A stretch of DNA of 64,000 bases from an uncultured Bifidobacteriaceae bacterium (GCA_946891915.1 CAMPNN010000002.1:62001-126000), one strand, 5' to 3'. Shown: positions 46,867 through 57,527, numbered from the stretch's first letter. Numbers and translations: made by a program. The notes: generated by a model not told the origin, from the sequence alone.

Positions 46867-47240
46867 TCCAAAACCTGACTCACATGACTTTCCACCAAAG
46901 ATGGCAAAACTTGAAGCGGGTCCGGAACAAGAGGACATTTCACAACAATATCAGCAGTATTACCAACTTGGCTTATTTGCACAGAAGCTCCAGCGCCTGC
47001 AACTTTTTGCACAATACTTTCCACTGCTTTATCGTCATGATGAGTAACCATATAGTATGCAACTTGCATAGCAGCATCATGGCAATTCATAGTGCATACT
47101 ACTGCCCTGCCAACCCCTAACAACACTAAAACAAGCAGTATTGCACAAGGCAATACAATAGCGAATTCAGCAGTTACAGCACCTGAATCTAACAAGTTAC
47201 TACCGTTAAACAAGCGCTTACATATATTTTTTCGCATCAT
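46863..47240 (-). CDS. TadE-like pilus assembly protein
   Basis: Protein of 125 residues. The pilin-like N-terminus has Gly-Ala-Val-Thr-Ala-Glu-Phe-Ala at 20-27 before one membrane helix (about 26-48), the TadE pattern including the Glu at position +5 of the mature form. The remainder is a small extracytoplasmic domain. Its partner genes on both sides are also pilin-like, so it is probably a minor pilin or pseudopilin of the cluster. Confidence 0.8.
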   Translation of the reverse strand: MMRKNICKRLFNGSNLLDSGAVTAEFAIVLPCAILLVLVLLGVGRAVVCTMNCHDAAMQVAYYMVTHHDDKAVESIVQKVAGAGASVQISQVGNTADIVVKCPLVPDPLQVLPSLVESHVSQVLE

Positions 47241-47274
47241 AAGCTCGTTTCATTCGCGCTAACATGTTACTTAA

Positions 47275-47550
47275 TTAGCCAAGCTTCAACGCTTTTTGCA
47301 CTAATTCAGACAATGCGTTTCGCACATCATCTGATTTCAATATCGCAACTAGCAGCGCAGCAAAACCAGTAGCAGCAATAAGAACTACAGCATACTCAGC
47401 AGTTACAGCACCGCCATCTTTCTGTTTAATTTTGCATAAATACTGACTATTCTTTTGCCGCAAACACTCTTCTGCTACTGATAATTTTTCATCAACTTGC
47501 AACATTGACACAGAGTATCGTGCAACAAGCTTCTGCATTATCCCAACCAT
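47275..47550 (-). CDS. DUF4244 Flp-pilin-like protein
   Basis: Protein of 91 residues. Residues 46-82 read GGAVTAEYAVVLIAATGFAALLVAIL, the DUF4244 motif that resembles the Flp pilin cleavage site and helix. The preceding 45 residues are a long basic leader. The start was moved to ATG 47550 (AAGG upstream) because the longer frame begins with TTG. It is the likely major pilin-like subunit of the cluster. No prepilin peptidase gene was seen nearby. Confidence 0.82.
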   Translation of the reverse strand: MVGIMQKLVARYSVSMLQVDEKLSVAEECLRQKNSQYLCKIKQKDGGAVTAEYAVVLIAATGFAALLVAILKSDDVRNALSELVQKALKLG

Positions 47551-47654
47551 AATTTTGCACCTTCCATTCAAATATCCGAAATTTTCGGATAATACTATTT
47601 TTACAATTTAGTTTTCAATATCCAATAAAAAATATGCATTGTGGATAAAAGCTA

Positions 47655-48305
47655 CTAATGCATAAGAGAAACAACGGTAGGAAGAATACCGATGCAAATA
47701 AAAGCCGGCAAAAAACACAACCCAACTGGCAGTAGCAATCTAACCGACAATTTAGAAGTTTCTTGCCTAGCAACATTCGCCATAGTTTTCTCATAATGAT
47801 TAGCCAGAGCTACCAATACTGGCACAGGAGAAGACCCCGAAAGCCACGATTCTCGCAAACCTGAACGCAACCAGCTAGACAATATTGACGATGAGTTGAT
47901 TGCACCACATCCAATAAAACTGGTATTAACCGGCTTTTTATCCACGCTAGGAAAATTCACATAAATAGGTGACCAAGCTTCATGCCAAGTATCACCTTTA
48001 AGCAGCGCTTTTGCCACATTGCACATCCACAATCCATGACCACCTGGCAATACGGATCCAACTGATGCCAGCGCCCTCGGAATAGCGACACCACTTTGCA
48101 AAGCAACAATAATCATATGCAAGCCAAGTAATGGGTCAACATCTAAAACGCATGAATTACGCCACTCATATTTTAGCATTTTAGAATCGCACAATAAGCT
48201 TTTACGTTCGCCAAGTTCATTCGCACACAAACGTAAATTGCATAGCTGCCAAACCATTGTCATGAACACTGGCACAATCAGCCAAAGATGCTTTTCATAT
48301 TCCAT
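47655..48305 (-). CDS. tadC: TadC-like membrane protein (type II secretion F family)
   Basis: Protein of 216 residues. The N-terminal helix (8-24) and a C-terminal hydrophobic pair (about 183-216) flank a soluble helical region with LLGLHMIIVALQSGVAIPRALASVG, typical of GspF/TadC platform proteins. It follows the TadB-like gene by 3 bp. It is shorter than alphaproteobacterial TadC, as usual in actinobacteria. Confidence 0.82.
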   Translation of the reverse strand: MEYEKHLWLIVPVFMTMVWQLCNLRLCANELGERKSLLCDSKMLKYEWRNSCVLDVDPLLGLHMIIVALQSGVAIPRALASVGSVLPGGHGLWMCNVAKALLKGDTWHEAWSPIYVNFPSVDKKPVNTSFIGCGAINSSSILSSWLRSGLRESWLSGSSPVPVLVALANHYEKTMANVARQETSKLSVRLLLPVGLCFLPAFICIGILPTVVSLMH

Positions 48306-48308
48306 ACT

Positions 48309-48884
48309 TCAACTCCTTGCAATCGCACCAGTCATGGCATAATGCGATACGCGTAGCATAGAACGCACCCACACAAGACCTAATCCATAGCATATTGCAC
48401 CAACTGTTAATAACACCCACCCTTGTGCTGTGCAAAGCAGCATAACAATAGGATTACCGCCAATAAGCTCTCCAGCAAGAAGCGCTAAAACAGGTAAAGC
48501 TGTAAGTAGTTTTATAGTTGATTCAGGCATCGCAGAAACATCTGCGCGCAAATCTTCTGCACGCCGTTGCGCGTGATATGAGGCTGCGGTTGCTTCAACG
48601 CAAGTCGCCATAGTGCACCCCAGCATATTGCTTAATTCGTATGCAGCCATAAGATTTTCAGAAACTATGTGCATATGTTTTTCAATATTTTTGCGGTGAG
48701 CATCAGATACGACACGATTTTTTGGTAAGCATTGAGCATAAAGCCAACTATAAATAAGCTTTGTATTTACAATATTTGAAGCACGATTATGCTGAACTTC
48801 AGAATCATTTTGTATTACCATAGCAAAAGTCGACCCAGCTCTTAAAGCTGCAACTAGCCCTGCCAAAACTTCCTCAATATCCAT
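48309..48884 (-). CDS. tadB: TadB-like membrane protein
   Basis: Protein of 191 residues. The middle part has a GspF-domain-like helix series (AYELSNMLGCTMATCVEATA), and two membrane helices follow at about 127-147 and 152-172. It begins IEEVLAGLVAALRAGSTFA, a pattern seen in actinobacterial TadB/Rv3658c-type proteins. It is adjacent to tadA and tadC as expected. Confidence 0.82.
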   Translation of the reverse strand: MDIEEVLAGLVAALRAGSTFAMVIQNDSEVQHNRASNIVNTKLIYSWLYAQCLPKNRVVSDAHRKNIEKHMHIVSENLMAAYELSNMLGCTMATCVEATAASYHAQRRAEDLRADVSAMPESTIKLLTALPVLALLAGELIGGNPIVMLLCTAQGWVLLTVGAICYGLGLVWVRSMLRVSHYAMTGAIARS

Positions 48885-48913
48885 TTGATTCCCCAGTAAT
48901 TAAACGAAATTCA

Positions 48914-49993
48914 CTATGTCAACTGCTTAAAATCACAACTGCGCATACAAGCTATATCTTCTGGTAGCATCCAATGGCGAGCAAACTCAGACCATGCAGG
49001 AAAAGATTTCATAAAAGCACTTCCGTCTTTACAGCGTTCAATCTTTAACACCGGCACGCCTTGCAAAGTTCCACCAGCAGAATACTCCAAAATACCAAGC
49101 TCTTGCACAATTCGACGACCATAAGAATCACGAACCACATGAATAACAACGTCGAAAGCGCCAGCTGCTAAAGCACACAAAGCTGCTGGCTCTAACCCAG
49201 CCAACAAACCCAAAGACATAAGTCGCGATGGAACTTTTTGCACTTCGTCCGCATGCAAAGTAGTCATACCACCTTTGTGACCAGATGTAAAAACCCGCAG
49301 CAAATCAGCGATTTCTTCACCTCTGCACTCGCCTAAAATAATTCGATCAGGGCGCATTCTTAAAGTAGCTTTTACCAGTTGAGACAAGCCAATTTCTCCA
49401 ACACCTTCAACATTAGCCTCGCGCACACTCAACGAAACATGATTTACACTCAATTCGCCAAGTTCACGAGTCTCTTCAACAGACACAATACGATCATTTT
49501 TATTAGCAACAGAAAGCAAAGCCTTCATAAGAGTAGTTTTCCCAGAACCAGTACTCCCCGTAATAGCAATGTTCGCTTTTAACTTCACAAGAACGCTTAA
49601 CATATACGCCAACTCTTTTGGCAACATTCCCTGCTTACTTAAATCCAACAGATTATAGCGATTTAGCGAAGGAAAACGAATAGACAATGAAGCACCCTGT
49701 GCCACAATCGGCGCCAAAACAGCATGAATGCGGATTCCAGAAGTTGTAGAAGCGTCTGCGATCGGGCAAGCATCATCTAATCTTCTACCCAACTGAGCAC
49801 AAAGCCAAACAGCATACTCGCGAAGCAGCGCAGGATTAGTAAGCGGCACTCGCGGAGCACACTCACGCAACCCTTGGCCTAAATCAACCCAAACGCGCCC
49901 ATCTTCACTCACAACCATGTCTGTAACTCGCGCATCCACGGCAAATTCTTGTAAAATACCAAAATCAAGATCTCGCAAATTATTTACGACCAT
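48914..49993 (-). CDS. tadA: TadA/CpaF-type secretion ATPase
   Basis: Hexameric ATPase of 359 residues that powers Tad pilus assembly. Walker A GSTGSGKT at 146-153, the Asp box in RPDRIILGECRGEE near 216-229, and HADEVQKVPSRLM with the His box. The N-terminal domain starts LREYAVWLCAQLGRRLDD. It overlaps the CpaE-like gene by 14 nt, so the two are coupled. The order CpaE-TadA-TadB-TadC-pilin-TadE matches mycobacterial Rv3660c-Rv3654c. Confidence 0.93.
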   Translation of the reverse strand: MVVNNLRDLDFGILQEFAVDARVTDMVVSEDGRVWVDLGQGLRECAPRVPLTNPALLREYAVWLCAQLGRRLDDACPIADASTTSGIRIHAVLAPIVAQGASLSIRFPSLNRYNLLDLSKQGMLPKELAYMLSVLVKLKANIAITGSTGSGKTTLMKALLSVANKNDRIVSVEETRELGELSVNHVSLSVREANVEGVGEIGLSQLVKATLRMRPDRIILGECRGEEIADLLRVFTSGHKGGMTTLHADEVQKVPSRLMSLGLLAGLEPAALCALAAGAFDVVIHVVRDSYGRRIVQELGILEYSAGGTLQGVPVLKIERCKDGSAFMKSFPAWSEFARHWMLPEDIACMRSCDFKQLT

Positions 49994-51194
49994 ACTTACC
50001 CCTTAAAAACGATGGGCGATTATCCCGATATTTAGAATGACGAAATCTTGTAACTTCCTTTTTTGCACTACGCAAACCAGAACCAATAAACCAGCGCTCC
50101 AACTGGTTCATAGCTGATTCCATTGAAGAAGGAACATTTCGAATGCCGTAACCTCCTACAATATCCATGTACAAACGCGAATCATACGGCAAAGAAGCAA
50201 ATATTGGGGTGCGCAAATATTCTTCAGCTTCATCAATACTTAAAATATAAGATTTTGTCATTATTCCGCGCGGAGTTAAACCTACCATAGCAAACTTGTT
50301 ATTAAAAACTTCAATATTTTGCATAGCATTAAGTCTTTGAGAATGAGCACGAAAACGAGCCAAATCCATTACGGACAGCTCAACAGCACTTACTGTTGCA
50401 ACATTAGACAGCTGCGGAATACGCTTATAGGCCTGAATTGCGGACTCGCCAGCACCAATATCAACAATAACAACATCACAAGCTTCAGCTAAACCGCGAA
50501 TTGCAGCCTCAACAACCCAAGGATCAGGCTGCTTACCTAGCCACGGCGAAAATGATAGAACATCAACATTGTCCCAATGCAACAATTCACTACACAGCAC
50601 ATGTCCGTCACAACGCCCAAGAGGAGCATCAACTTCATGTAAACGACGTCCTTCATCTGATTCCAAACCAAGCAAAACGTCTAAACCACCATGCGTTAAA
50701 TCCGCATCTACAATAGCCACATGGAGGCCTTCTTCTCCTATGTGATACGCAAGCAAAGATAATAATGTGCTTAAACCAATGCCATCCGTTGCTGCCATTC
50801 CAACCAGCACATTTGACGGCAAAGGATCCAACAATTTGCTTTTAATAGGAGATTCTTTTACTTGCCCGCAAAAAGATTGCGCAGATTCGCGCGTTTGAGC
50901 CTTGCGAGAAGCAGTCGGGCGAACAGACATAATTGTGCGATCATCTGAAGAATTTGAATTAATACACGTAGCACTAGTAGTTAAATTAGCGCGCGCATAT
51001 GCGCTCAGCTGAGGAGGATAAGTGTATTTTTGCACCCTCTGCAAATCAGCAGAACGTCTGCTAATGCTGTCGTTAGAATAACTAACATTATTCTGATCAA
51101 CATTTGCATGACGAATATTTGCTCTTTTACTTACGCAAGAATTTAATATTGCGTTTGTGTCTAAATTTATGCTCATGCGCCTATTGAATCGCAT
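49980..51194 (-). CDS. CpaE/TadZ (Ssd)-like MinD-family protein
   Basis: Protein of 404 residues. The N-terminal 110 residues are polar and variable. The MinD-like domain has a degenerate Walker A, Gly-Met-Ala-Ala-Thr-Asp-Gly-Ile-Gly-Leu-Ser-Thr at 132-143, without the usual Lys residues. VAIVDADLTHGGLDVLLG and DVVIVDIGAGESAIQAY follow. Such proteins (Rv3660c/Ssd, TadZ) place the pilus machinery or affect septation. The start was taken as ATG 51194; ATG 51176 with a nearby AGG is an alternative. The missing Lys suggests weak or no ATP hydrolysis. Confidence 0.82.
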   Translation of the reverse strand: MRFNRRMSINLDTNAILNSCVSKRANIRHANVDQNNVSYSNDSISRRSADLQRVQKYTYPPQLSAYARANLTTSATCINSNSSDDRTIMSVRPTASRKAQTRESAQSFCGQVKESPIKSKLLDPLPSNVLVGMAATDGIGLSTLLSLLAYHIGEEGLHVAIVDADLTHGGLDVLLGLESDEGRRLHEVDAPLGRCDGHVLCSELLHWDNVDVLSFSPWLGKQPDPWVVEAAIRGLAEACDVVIVDIGAGESAIQAYKRIPQLSNVATVSAVELSVMDLARFRAHSQRLNAMQNIEVFNNKFAMVGLTPRGIMTKSYILSIDEAEEYLRTPIFASLPYDSRLYMDIVGGYGIRNVPSSMESAMNQLERWFIGSGLRSAKKEVTRFRHSKYRDNRPSFLRGKYGRK

Positions 51195-51300
51195 CAAGCA
51201 TTACGTACACAATATAAATAAACAAATGTGGTTAAAAGCTCAACAAACGTTGAAAATAAGCCAAAATATTATGCACAAAGCATGGCGAACAGCTAATAAG

Positions 51301-52686
51301 CTATTGTTTTACACCCACAGAACCTATTACAAGATCTCCATGAGTTTTCATATAACGTTCAAGCAACTCACCATAAATAGGCTTAGTTTTTAAAATATCC
51401 GAAACAAGCAATGCAATAAACGCAGACGCAGCAACAGGCAGAGTGTGTATCATCGTTCCAGACATTTCTACAGTCAATAAAATTGAAGTAAGTGGCGCCT
51501 TTACTGATGCAGACAGCGTGCCAGCCATTACACACACAGCAAACACAGATACGAATTTTGAGTCAATACCAAATGCAGACACGCTAATAATGCTACGAGC
51601 CGCAACACCTCCTGCAAGCGCGCCAACAGCAAGAATTGGCATAAAAATGCCGCCAGGCGCACCACAGCCGAAACTTGTAGAAGTAAATAGCATTTTCGCA
51701 ACAAATAGCAAGCAGAGCATAGCAATACTTATTTTTCCATACTCTGAAAGACGAACAAGATTAGAGCCACCGCCAAGAACATCTGGCAAGAACAAGCCAA
51801 CAGGAATTGCAATCAAGCAAGCCACTACAACTGGCATCCATTTAGGCAAATACCCGTATAGCGTTTGCAAACCAAGCAATGAACGATTCATTAACGAGCC
51901 AACAATACCGGCAAAAACACCAAGCGGAATCAGCCAAATATGCATACCCATAGGCAAATCCGGAATTTGACCAAAATCAAGAACCGGTCGCAAACCGAAA
52001 CAAGTTTGTGAAACAAAATCAGCACAAAGAGAAGCAACAGCAGCACCCATTAAAACCGTAGGAGATATGCCATGCTGCACTTCTTCTAAAGCAAACATAA
52101 CTCCAGAAAGTGGCGCAGAAAATGCCGCCGACAAACCAGCCGCAGCTCCAGCTGTTACAACATAATGCTCCTGCATATCGTTACGCCTACCATTGCGAAC
52201 AATTCTCGAAAGCATTTGCGCTCCGCAAGCACCAATCTGGATTGAAGGGCCTTCTCTACCAAGAGATAAACCAAACAAAGAACCAAGCAAACCTGCCACA
52301 AATCGAACCGGCAAAATTGTGTGCCAACGCATATTCAATCCACGCTGAACGTAGCCAACAACCTGTGGAATACCACTTCCGGAAGCCATGCTTTCCTTAA
52401 CGCTCATCCAACCGACAATAAGACCAACAATCACGGCAAATATTATGCAAGGAACAAGAAGCCACAGATTACTATGAATTTGAACGTACGCCCATTTAGC
52501 AAAATCAGTTCCATACTCAATCCCAAGCCTATAAGACGCAACAAGAGATCCAGAAACAACGCCAACAACTAAGCCAGCAACCACTATTTTCCAACGCAAT
52601 TTACAAAAAGTTCCAGCTATTTGCGACGCACAATTGCTTACAAAACTCACCATATTACTAAAATCCACTACCACTCGATTCTGCAC
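51301..52686 (-). CDS. ClC-family chloride transporter
   Basis: Membrane protein of 461 residues with the ClC selectivity motifs GSGIPQV at 103-109 and GREGPSIQIG at 143-152, including the gating Glu145. Glu201-Glu202 in FALEEV correspond to the proton glutamate region of E. coli ClcA, so an H+/Cl- exchanger is more likely than a channel. The Ser and Pro in the filter argue against a fluoride-type CLC-F. The GTG start has a weak ribosome site. It neighbours two CrcB genes. Confidence 0.9.
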   Translation of the reverse strand: MQNRVVVDFSNMVSFVSNCASQIAGTFCKLRWKIVVAGLVVGVVSGSLVASYRLGIEYGTDFAKWAYVQIHSNLWLLVPCIIFAVIVGLIVGWMSVKESMASGSGIPQVVGYVQRGLNMRWHTILPVRFVAGLLGSLFGLSLGREGPSIQIGACGAQMLSRIVRNGRRNDMQEHYVVTAGAAAGLSAAFSAPLSGVMFALEEVQHGISPTVLMGAAVASLCADFVSQTCFGLRPVLDFGQIPDLPMGMHIWLIPLGVFAGIVGSLMNRSLLGLQTLYGYLPKWMPVVVACLIAIPVGLFLPDVLGGGSNLVRLSEYGKISIAMLCLLFVAKMLFTSTSFGCGAPGGIFMPILAVGALAGGVAARSIISVSAFGIDSKFVSVFAVCVMAGTLSASVKAPLTSILLTVEMSGTMIHTLPVAASAFIALLVSDILKTKPIYGELLERYMKTHGDLVIGSVGVKQ

Positions 52687-52758
52687 ACAATACTTAACTT
52701 TATAACTAGATCAGCTCTAAACTCTCTATAAATCGGCCCTAAACAAACTTACCCAGTT

Positions 52759-53169
52759 CTAAATCATGTGCATCAACAAAATTTGCGAAGCAACATAACC
52801 CACAGAAGCAGACAAAAATGGCGCAATTAGCTCCGCACAAAGTAGAAAAATGCCATCTTTTATTCGCTTTCCTTTAATAAGATCCACACCCTCAAAAATC
52901 GCTGTAGAAAATGTGGAAAATCCACCCAAAAATCCCAAAATCATAAAATAAACAAAATTAGCGCCAAAAATTGTTGCAGCAACCATGAAAACATTAGAAA
53001 CAACACCTAAAGCAAACGAGGCTACACAATTAATAAACAGCGTTGCCACAGGAACTCTACTATCATGACTTGCGGAAATTTTTTTAGTCATCACGCATCT
53101 TAAAACAGCACCTAAACCGCCAAAGAAACAAGGCAAAACAAATATCATAAAAATGTACAATGGATTCAT
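52759..53169 (-). CDS. crcB: CrcB/Fluc fluoride channel, second of the pair
   Basis: Small membrane protein of 136 residues with four helices. Conserved GGLGAVLRCVM near the N-terminus and the signature GFLGGFSTFSTAIFE at about 80-94. The start was taken as ATG 53169, overlapping the first crcB stop by 1 nt (TGATG). Fluc channels are dimers; paired genes often form heterodimers. Confidence 0.93.
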   Translation of the reverse strand: MNPLYIFMIFVLPCFFGGLGAVLRCVMTKKISASHDSRVPVATLFINCVASFALGVVSNVFMVAATIFGANFVYFMILGFLGGFSTFSTAIFEGVDLIKGKRIKDGIFLLCAELIAPFLSASVGYVASQILLMHMI

Positions 53170-53681
53170 CACTTCACCACCTTAGTATTAGCAGTATTAT
53201 CTTCTGCAACAGTTTGCTCTTGCTTTCTATTAATACGCTTTGCAATTCCTGTTCCAACCCAACTTCCAGCAAACGCCATAAAAACGCCAAAAATCAATGA
53301 AAAAATCATAGCCAACATAGCAAACGTCACTCGCGGAGTCACAAAAGACACTGCACTTTCAAATGCGAAAGTAGACATAGTTGACAATCCGCCGCAAAAA
53401 CCCGTTCCTAAAGCATATTTGTAAAAAGTTTGCTTTTCTTTAGATAACGCTTTAACTGCTATTGCAGTAACAAGAGCGAAAATAAAGCAAGCAATCATAT
53501 TAGACAAGAAAGTGCCTAAAGTAAGCTGACCAAATATAGAAGATTGCAGATTTACTGGGTGAATTAGTGGCGCGTAGGTAGAAATTATCTCACGCACAAA
53601 TGCTCCTAAAGTGCCGCCAATAAAAACTAAAAGGTATAAGCGGCGGCTATTTTGACTATTTTTCTCGCTTATTTTATTCAT
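53169..53681 (-). CDS. crcB: CrcB/Fluc fluoride channel, first of the pair
   Basis: Membrane protein of 170 residues with four helices. GGTLGAFVREII at 17-28 and the signature GFCGGLSTMSTFAFE near 93-107 are family motifs. A charged C-terminal tail of 25 residues (RINRKQEQTVAED) is longer than usual. It is translationally coupled to the second crcB. No fluoride riboswitch motif was found in the short leader. Confidence 0.93.
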   Translation of the reverse strand: MNKISEKNSQNSRRLYLLVFIGGTLGAFVREIISTYAPLIHPVNLQSSIFGQLTLGTFLSNMIACFIFALVTAIAVKALSKEKQTFYKYALGTGFCGGLSTMSTFAFESAVSFVTPRVTFAMLAMIFSLIFGVFMAFAGSWVGTGIAKRINRKQEQTVAEDNTANTKVVK

Positions 53682-53727
53682 TTTCTATTCCTAATCTTTG
53701 CTACTTCCAAAATTCTCGCCATAAACC

Positions 53728-53762
53728 AAAACGACACTCTCAATCGAGAAGTGCCGTTTTGT
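53728..53762 (-). terminator. Terminator after purA
   Basis: AAACG(G)CACT... pairs with ...AGTG(T)CGTTT through an imperfect stem of about 12 bp with small bulges, flanked by A/T runs on both sides. It lies 28 bp after the purA stop and may work in both directions. Confidence 0.7.
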
Positions 53763-53789
53763 TAAGTTAATCATCAGCGAATAAAAATT

Positions 53790-55157
<1,368 letters not shown>

Positions 55158-55209
55158 CTACGCCCCTACTGATTAAGTAGAAGAAAAATACTATTAAATA
55201 TCAAGCCTA

Positions 55210-56265
55210 CTATTTCAGTGCTTTGCCAGCAGAACCCAACTGCACGCACGCTTCTACTACACGCTTTGCCATAGCTTTTTCGGCTTCACGGCCCCAAGAA
55301 CGAGGATCATACAACTTCTTTTCGCCGACTTCACCATCTATTTTCAAAACAGAATCGTAATTACGGAACATATGCCCAGCAATAGCGCGCGTAAAAGCAT
55401 ATTGCGTATCTGTGTCAATATTCATTTTGACTACGCCATAACGCACAGCTTCCGCGATTTCTTCGGAAGTAGATCCGGAACCTCCGTGGAATACCAGAAG
55501 GAAAGGATTTTTAGATGCGCCAAAAGCGCGAGTGCCGCAAATATCTTTGTACTTTTCATACACAGTTTGCTGGATTTCTTGCAGCAATTGCGGACGAAGC
55601 TTTACAACGCCAGGCTTATACGCGCCATGAACATTGCCAAAAGTAAAAGCAGCCATATACCTGCCGCGCTCACCCAAGCCAAGTTTCTCTACAACACGCA
55701 AAGCATCTTCAGGCGTAGAATATAGACGCTCGTCAATATCAGCACGATGACCGTCTTCTTCACCGCCAACAGCACCAATCTCAATCTCAAGAATTGTGCG
55801 AGCTTTTTGTGAAGCGTCAAGTAGTTCCTGCGCTACGTCTAAATTATGCTGCAAAGGTACTGTTGAACCATCCCACATATGCGATTGGAATAAAGGTTCC
55901 TCACCTTTTTTCACTTGCTCTGCTTCATGCGCCAGCAATGGGCGAATCCAATCGTCAAGATAAGGCTCTGCGCAATGATCAGTGTGAAGAGCAATAGTAA
56001 TATTTGGGTATTTAGATGCAACCTCATGCGCAAAAGCCGCGAAAGCAAGCGAACCTACTACGCGATTATTTACAGACTGTCCTGAAAAATAAGCGGAACC
56101 GCCAACAGACACCTGAATAATGCCGTCAGACTCAGCTTCTGCAAAACCCTGGAGAGCTGCATTCAAAGTTTGCGTGCTAGTTACATTAATAGCAGGATAT
56201 GCGTAGCCACCTCGACTTGCAGAATCAAGCATATGCGCATAACGTTCAACGGTTGCAATAGTCAT
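55210..56265 (-). CDS. fba: Class II fructose-bisphosphate aldolase
   Basis: Zinc aldolase of 351 residues. The metal and catalytic motifs are present: LHTDHC near 92-97 (Asp and His), EIEIGAVGGEEDG with the zinc Glu, NVHGAYKPG with a second His, and VFHGGSGS with the third. It belongs to the FbaA-like class IIA. Bifidobacteria use it in gluconeogenic and lower hexose metabolism. Preceded by a plain AT-rich spacer. Confidence 0.96.
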   Translation of the reverse strand: MTIATVERYAHMLDSASRGGYAYPAINVTSTQTLNAALQGFAEAESDGIIQVSVGGSAYFSGQSVNNRVVGSLAFAAFAHEVASKYPNITIALHTDHCAEPYLDDWIRPLLAHEAEQVKKGEEPLFQSHMWDGSTVPLQHNLDVAQELLDASQKARTILEIEIGAVGGEEDGHRADIDERLYSTPEDALRVVEKLGLGERGRYMAAFTFGNVHGAYKPGVVKLRPQLLQEIQQTVYEKYKDICGTRAFGASKNPFLLVFHGGSGSTSEEIAEAVRYGVVKMNIDTDTQYAFTRAIAGHMFRNYDSVLKIDGEVGEKKLYDPRSWGREAEKAMAKRVVEACVQLGSAGKALK

Positions 56266-56344
56266 ACCTGTATTATCCGCCTTTATAATTCACATAGCTA
56301 CATATATACACAAAAAAGTTACAATATAAGACTATAAAACAGGC

Positions 56345-56686
56345 TTAAGCTTGCATTTGCTCGTGACGTTTTTTAGCTTCCGTAACGACAAATTCGTGAT
56401 ATTTAATTGCGATAGACGCATCCAATCCTGCTGCCTTCGCAAGTTCTAACAGCCGACTTATTTGCTCATGCTCGCGCTTTGCATCCAAAGGCGCAAATCC
56501 GGCCTTAGCTTTTAATTCACCGATGCTACGAGTAGTTCTAAACCTCTCCGCAAGAAGCGAAATCACAGCATTGTCAATATTATCAACAGATTGACGTAAC
56601 GCAACAATCTTTTCTGCCGCATCTTTGCAGCTTGAATTCAAAGAATCGTCACGTACGTCAATCGTTGTTTCTGAAAAATCACACAT
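56345..56686 (-). CDS. Chorismate mutase, AroQ type
   Basis: Helical enzyme of 113 residues that turns chorismate into prephenate for phenylalanine and tyrosine. The AroQ pattern starts at LRQSVDNIDNAVISLLAERF and continues with GELKAKAGFAPLDAKREHEQISRL and a final helix. A 20-residue polar extension precedes it. It is 8 bp after the Lrp-type regulator gene, so the two are probably co-expressed. Confidence 0.9.
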   Translation of the reverse strand: MCDFSETTIDVRDDSLNSSCKDAAEKIVALRQSVDNIDNAVISLLAERFRTTRSIGELKAKAGFAPLDAKREHEQISRLLELAKAAGLDASIAIKYHEFVVTEAKKRHEQMQA

Positions 56687-56694
56687 ACTCTGTT

Positions 56695-57156
56695 TTAGTC
56701 AAAATAAGTTTGCAAAACCATAGTGGTTTCCGTGCTTACTGGCACAATACGATGAATCGTATTAATAAGCTCTTCCAATTTACTAGGTGTAGCAACACGA
56801 ACCACCAACATAAAACTCGGGCTACCAGTAACGGAATAGCAAGCCTCAATTCCAGAAATATCCCGCAGCTTATTAGGAATTGTTGCTTCCTGGCCAAAAT
56901 CAAGAGGCGTAACTGATACAAAAGCGCTAACAGGTAAGCCACGACGCTCATAATCAATCAAAGCTCTATAACCTGTAATAACACCTTTACGTTCCAACTT
57001 CTGAACACGAGATTGCACTGCAGAAACCGATAAGCCTGATGCCTTAGCCAAGCGAGTCAATGTCGCTCTACCATCATGCTCAAGAATATCTACGATGATT
57101 CCATCAGTTGAATCCATAGCAATGCCGTTTTCAGCCTTATGAGGATTTGCCGTCAT
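56695..57156 (-). CDS. Lrp/AsnC family transcription regulator
   Basis: Regulator of 153 residues. N-terminal winged helix-turn-helix (about 14-65) with ATLTRLAKASGLSVSAVQSRVQKLERKGVITGY, then a RAM ligand-binding domain (about 75-150) with CYSVTGSPSFMLVVRVA. GGAG precedes the ATG. It sits between a chorismate mutase gene and a divergent aminotransferase, so an aromatic or branched amino acid is the likely ligand; this is inference from context. Confidence 0.93.
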   Translation of the reverse strand: MTANPHKAENGIAMDSTDGIIVDILEHDGRATLTRLAKASGLSVSAVQSRVQKLERKGVITGYRALIDYERRGLPVSAFVSVTPLDFGQEATIPNKLRDISGIEACYSVTGSPSFMLVVRVATPSKLEELINTIHRIVPVSTETTMVLQTYFD

Positions 57157-57527
57157 ACGGACTCCATTCTCCCATCGACGCTGAGTGAGAATTTACAATC
57201 GGATCTATACTAGCGCCGCCTTGCAGTCACTATTATGTTACCGTATTTTTTATAGAAAAAGAACAAATTCACGTAAAAAATTAACATTTTAATCAAAAAA
57301 GTATGTGCTTTGAGTCACTTACACCTCGCATACAAGACAATAATTACTAAAATCGCGCATATCGGCGGAATATTATGACCCAAACTCACGTATTTATTTG
57401 TAAATTGCAGAATAAAAAATATTGCTGAATATTGCAGAATAATAAGAATTAGCGTATAAACGAAACCTATAACCATTTCCCAAACTTAACTGTCTAAATT
57501 AAATCAACAATCGAGAAGGAGAATAAC
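57157..57527. other. 371-bp divergent control region between lrp-type gene and aminotransferase
   Basis: Promoter region for two divergent genes. The plus-strand promoter is at 57432-57460. Two ATTGCAGAATAA direct repeats (about 57404 and 57431) lie on or near it and may be regulator sites. No coding sequence was seen. Confidence 0.6.
57432..57460 (+). promoter_or_regulatory. Promoter of the aminotransferase gene
   Basis: -35 TTGCAG (57432-57437), 17-bp spacer, -10 TATAAA (57455-57460), 67 bp before the ATG. A ribosome site GAAGGAG lies close to the start. Confidence 0.6.

Noticed and set aside
53682-53789. Fluoride riboswitch before crcB
   Set aside because: The leader is short and lacks the conserved GG...GATGG...CCGCC arrangement; the only structure is the purA terminator.
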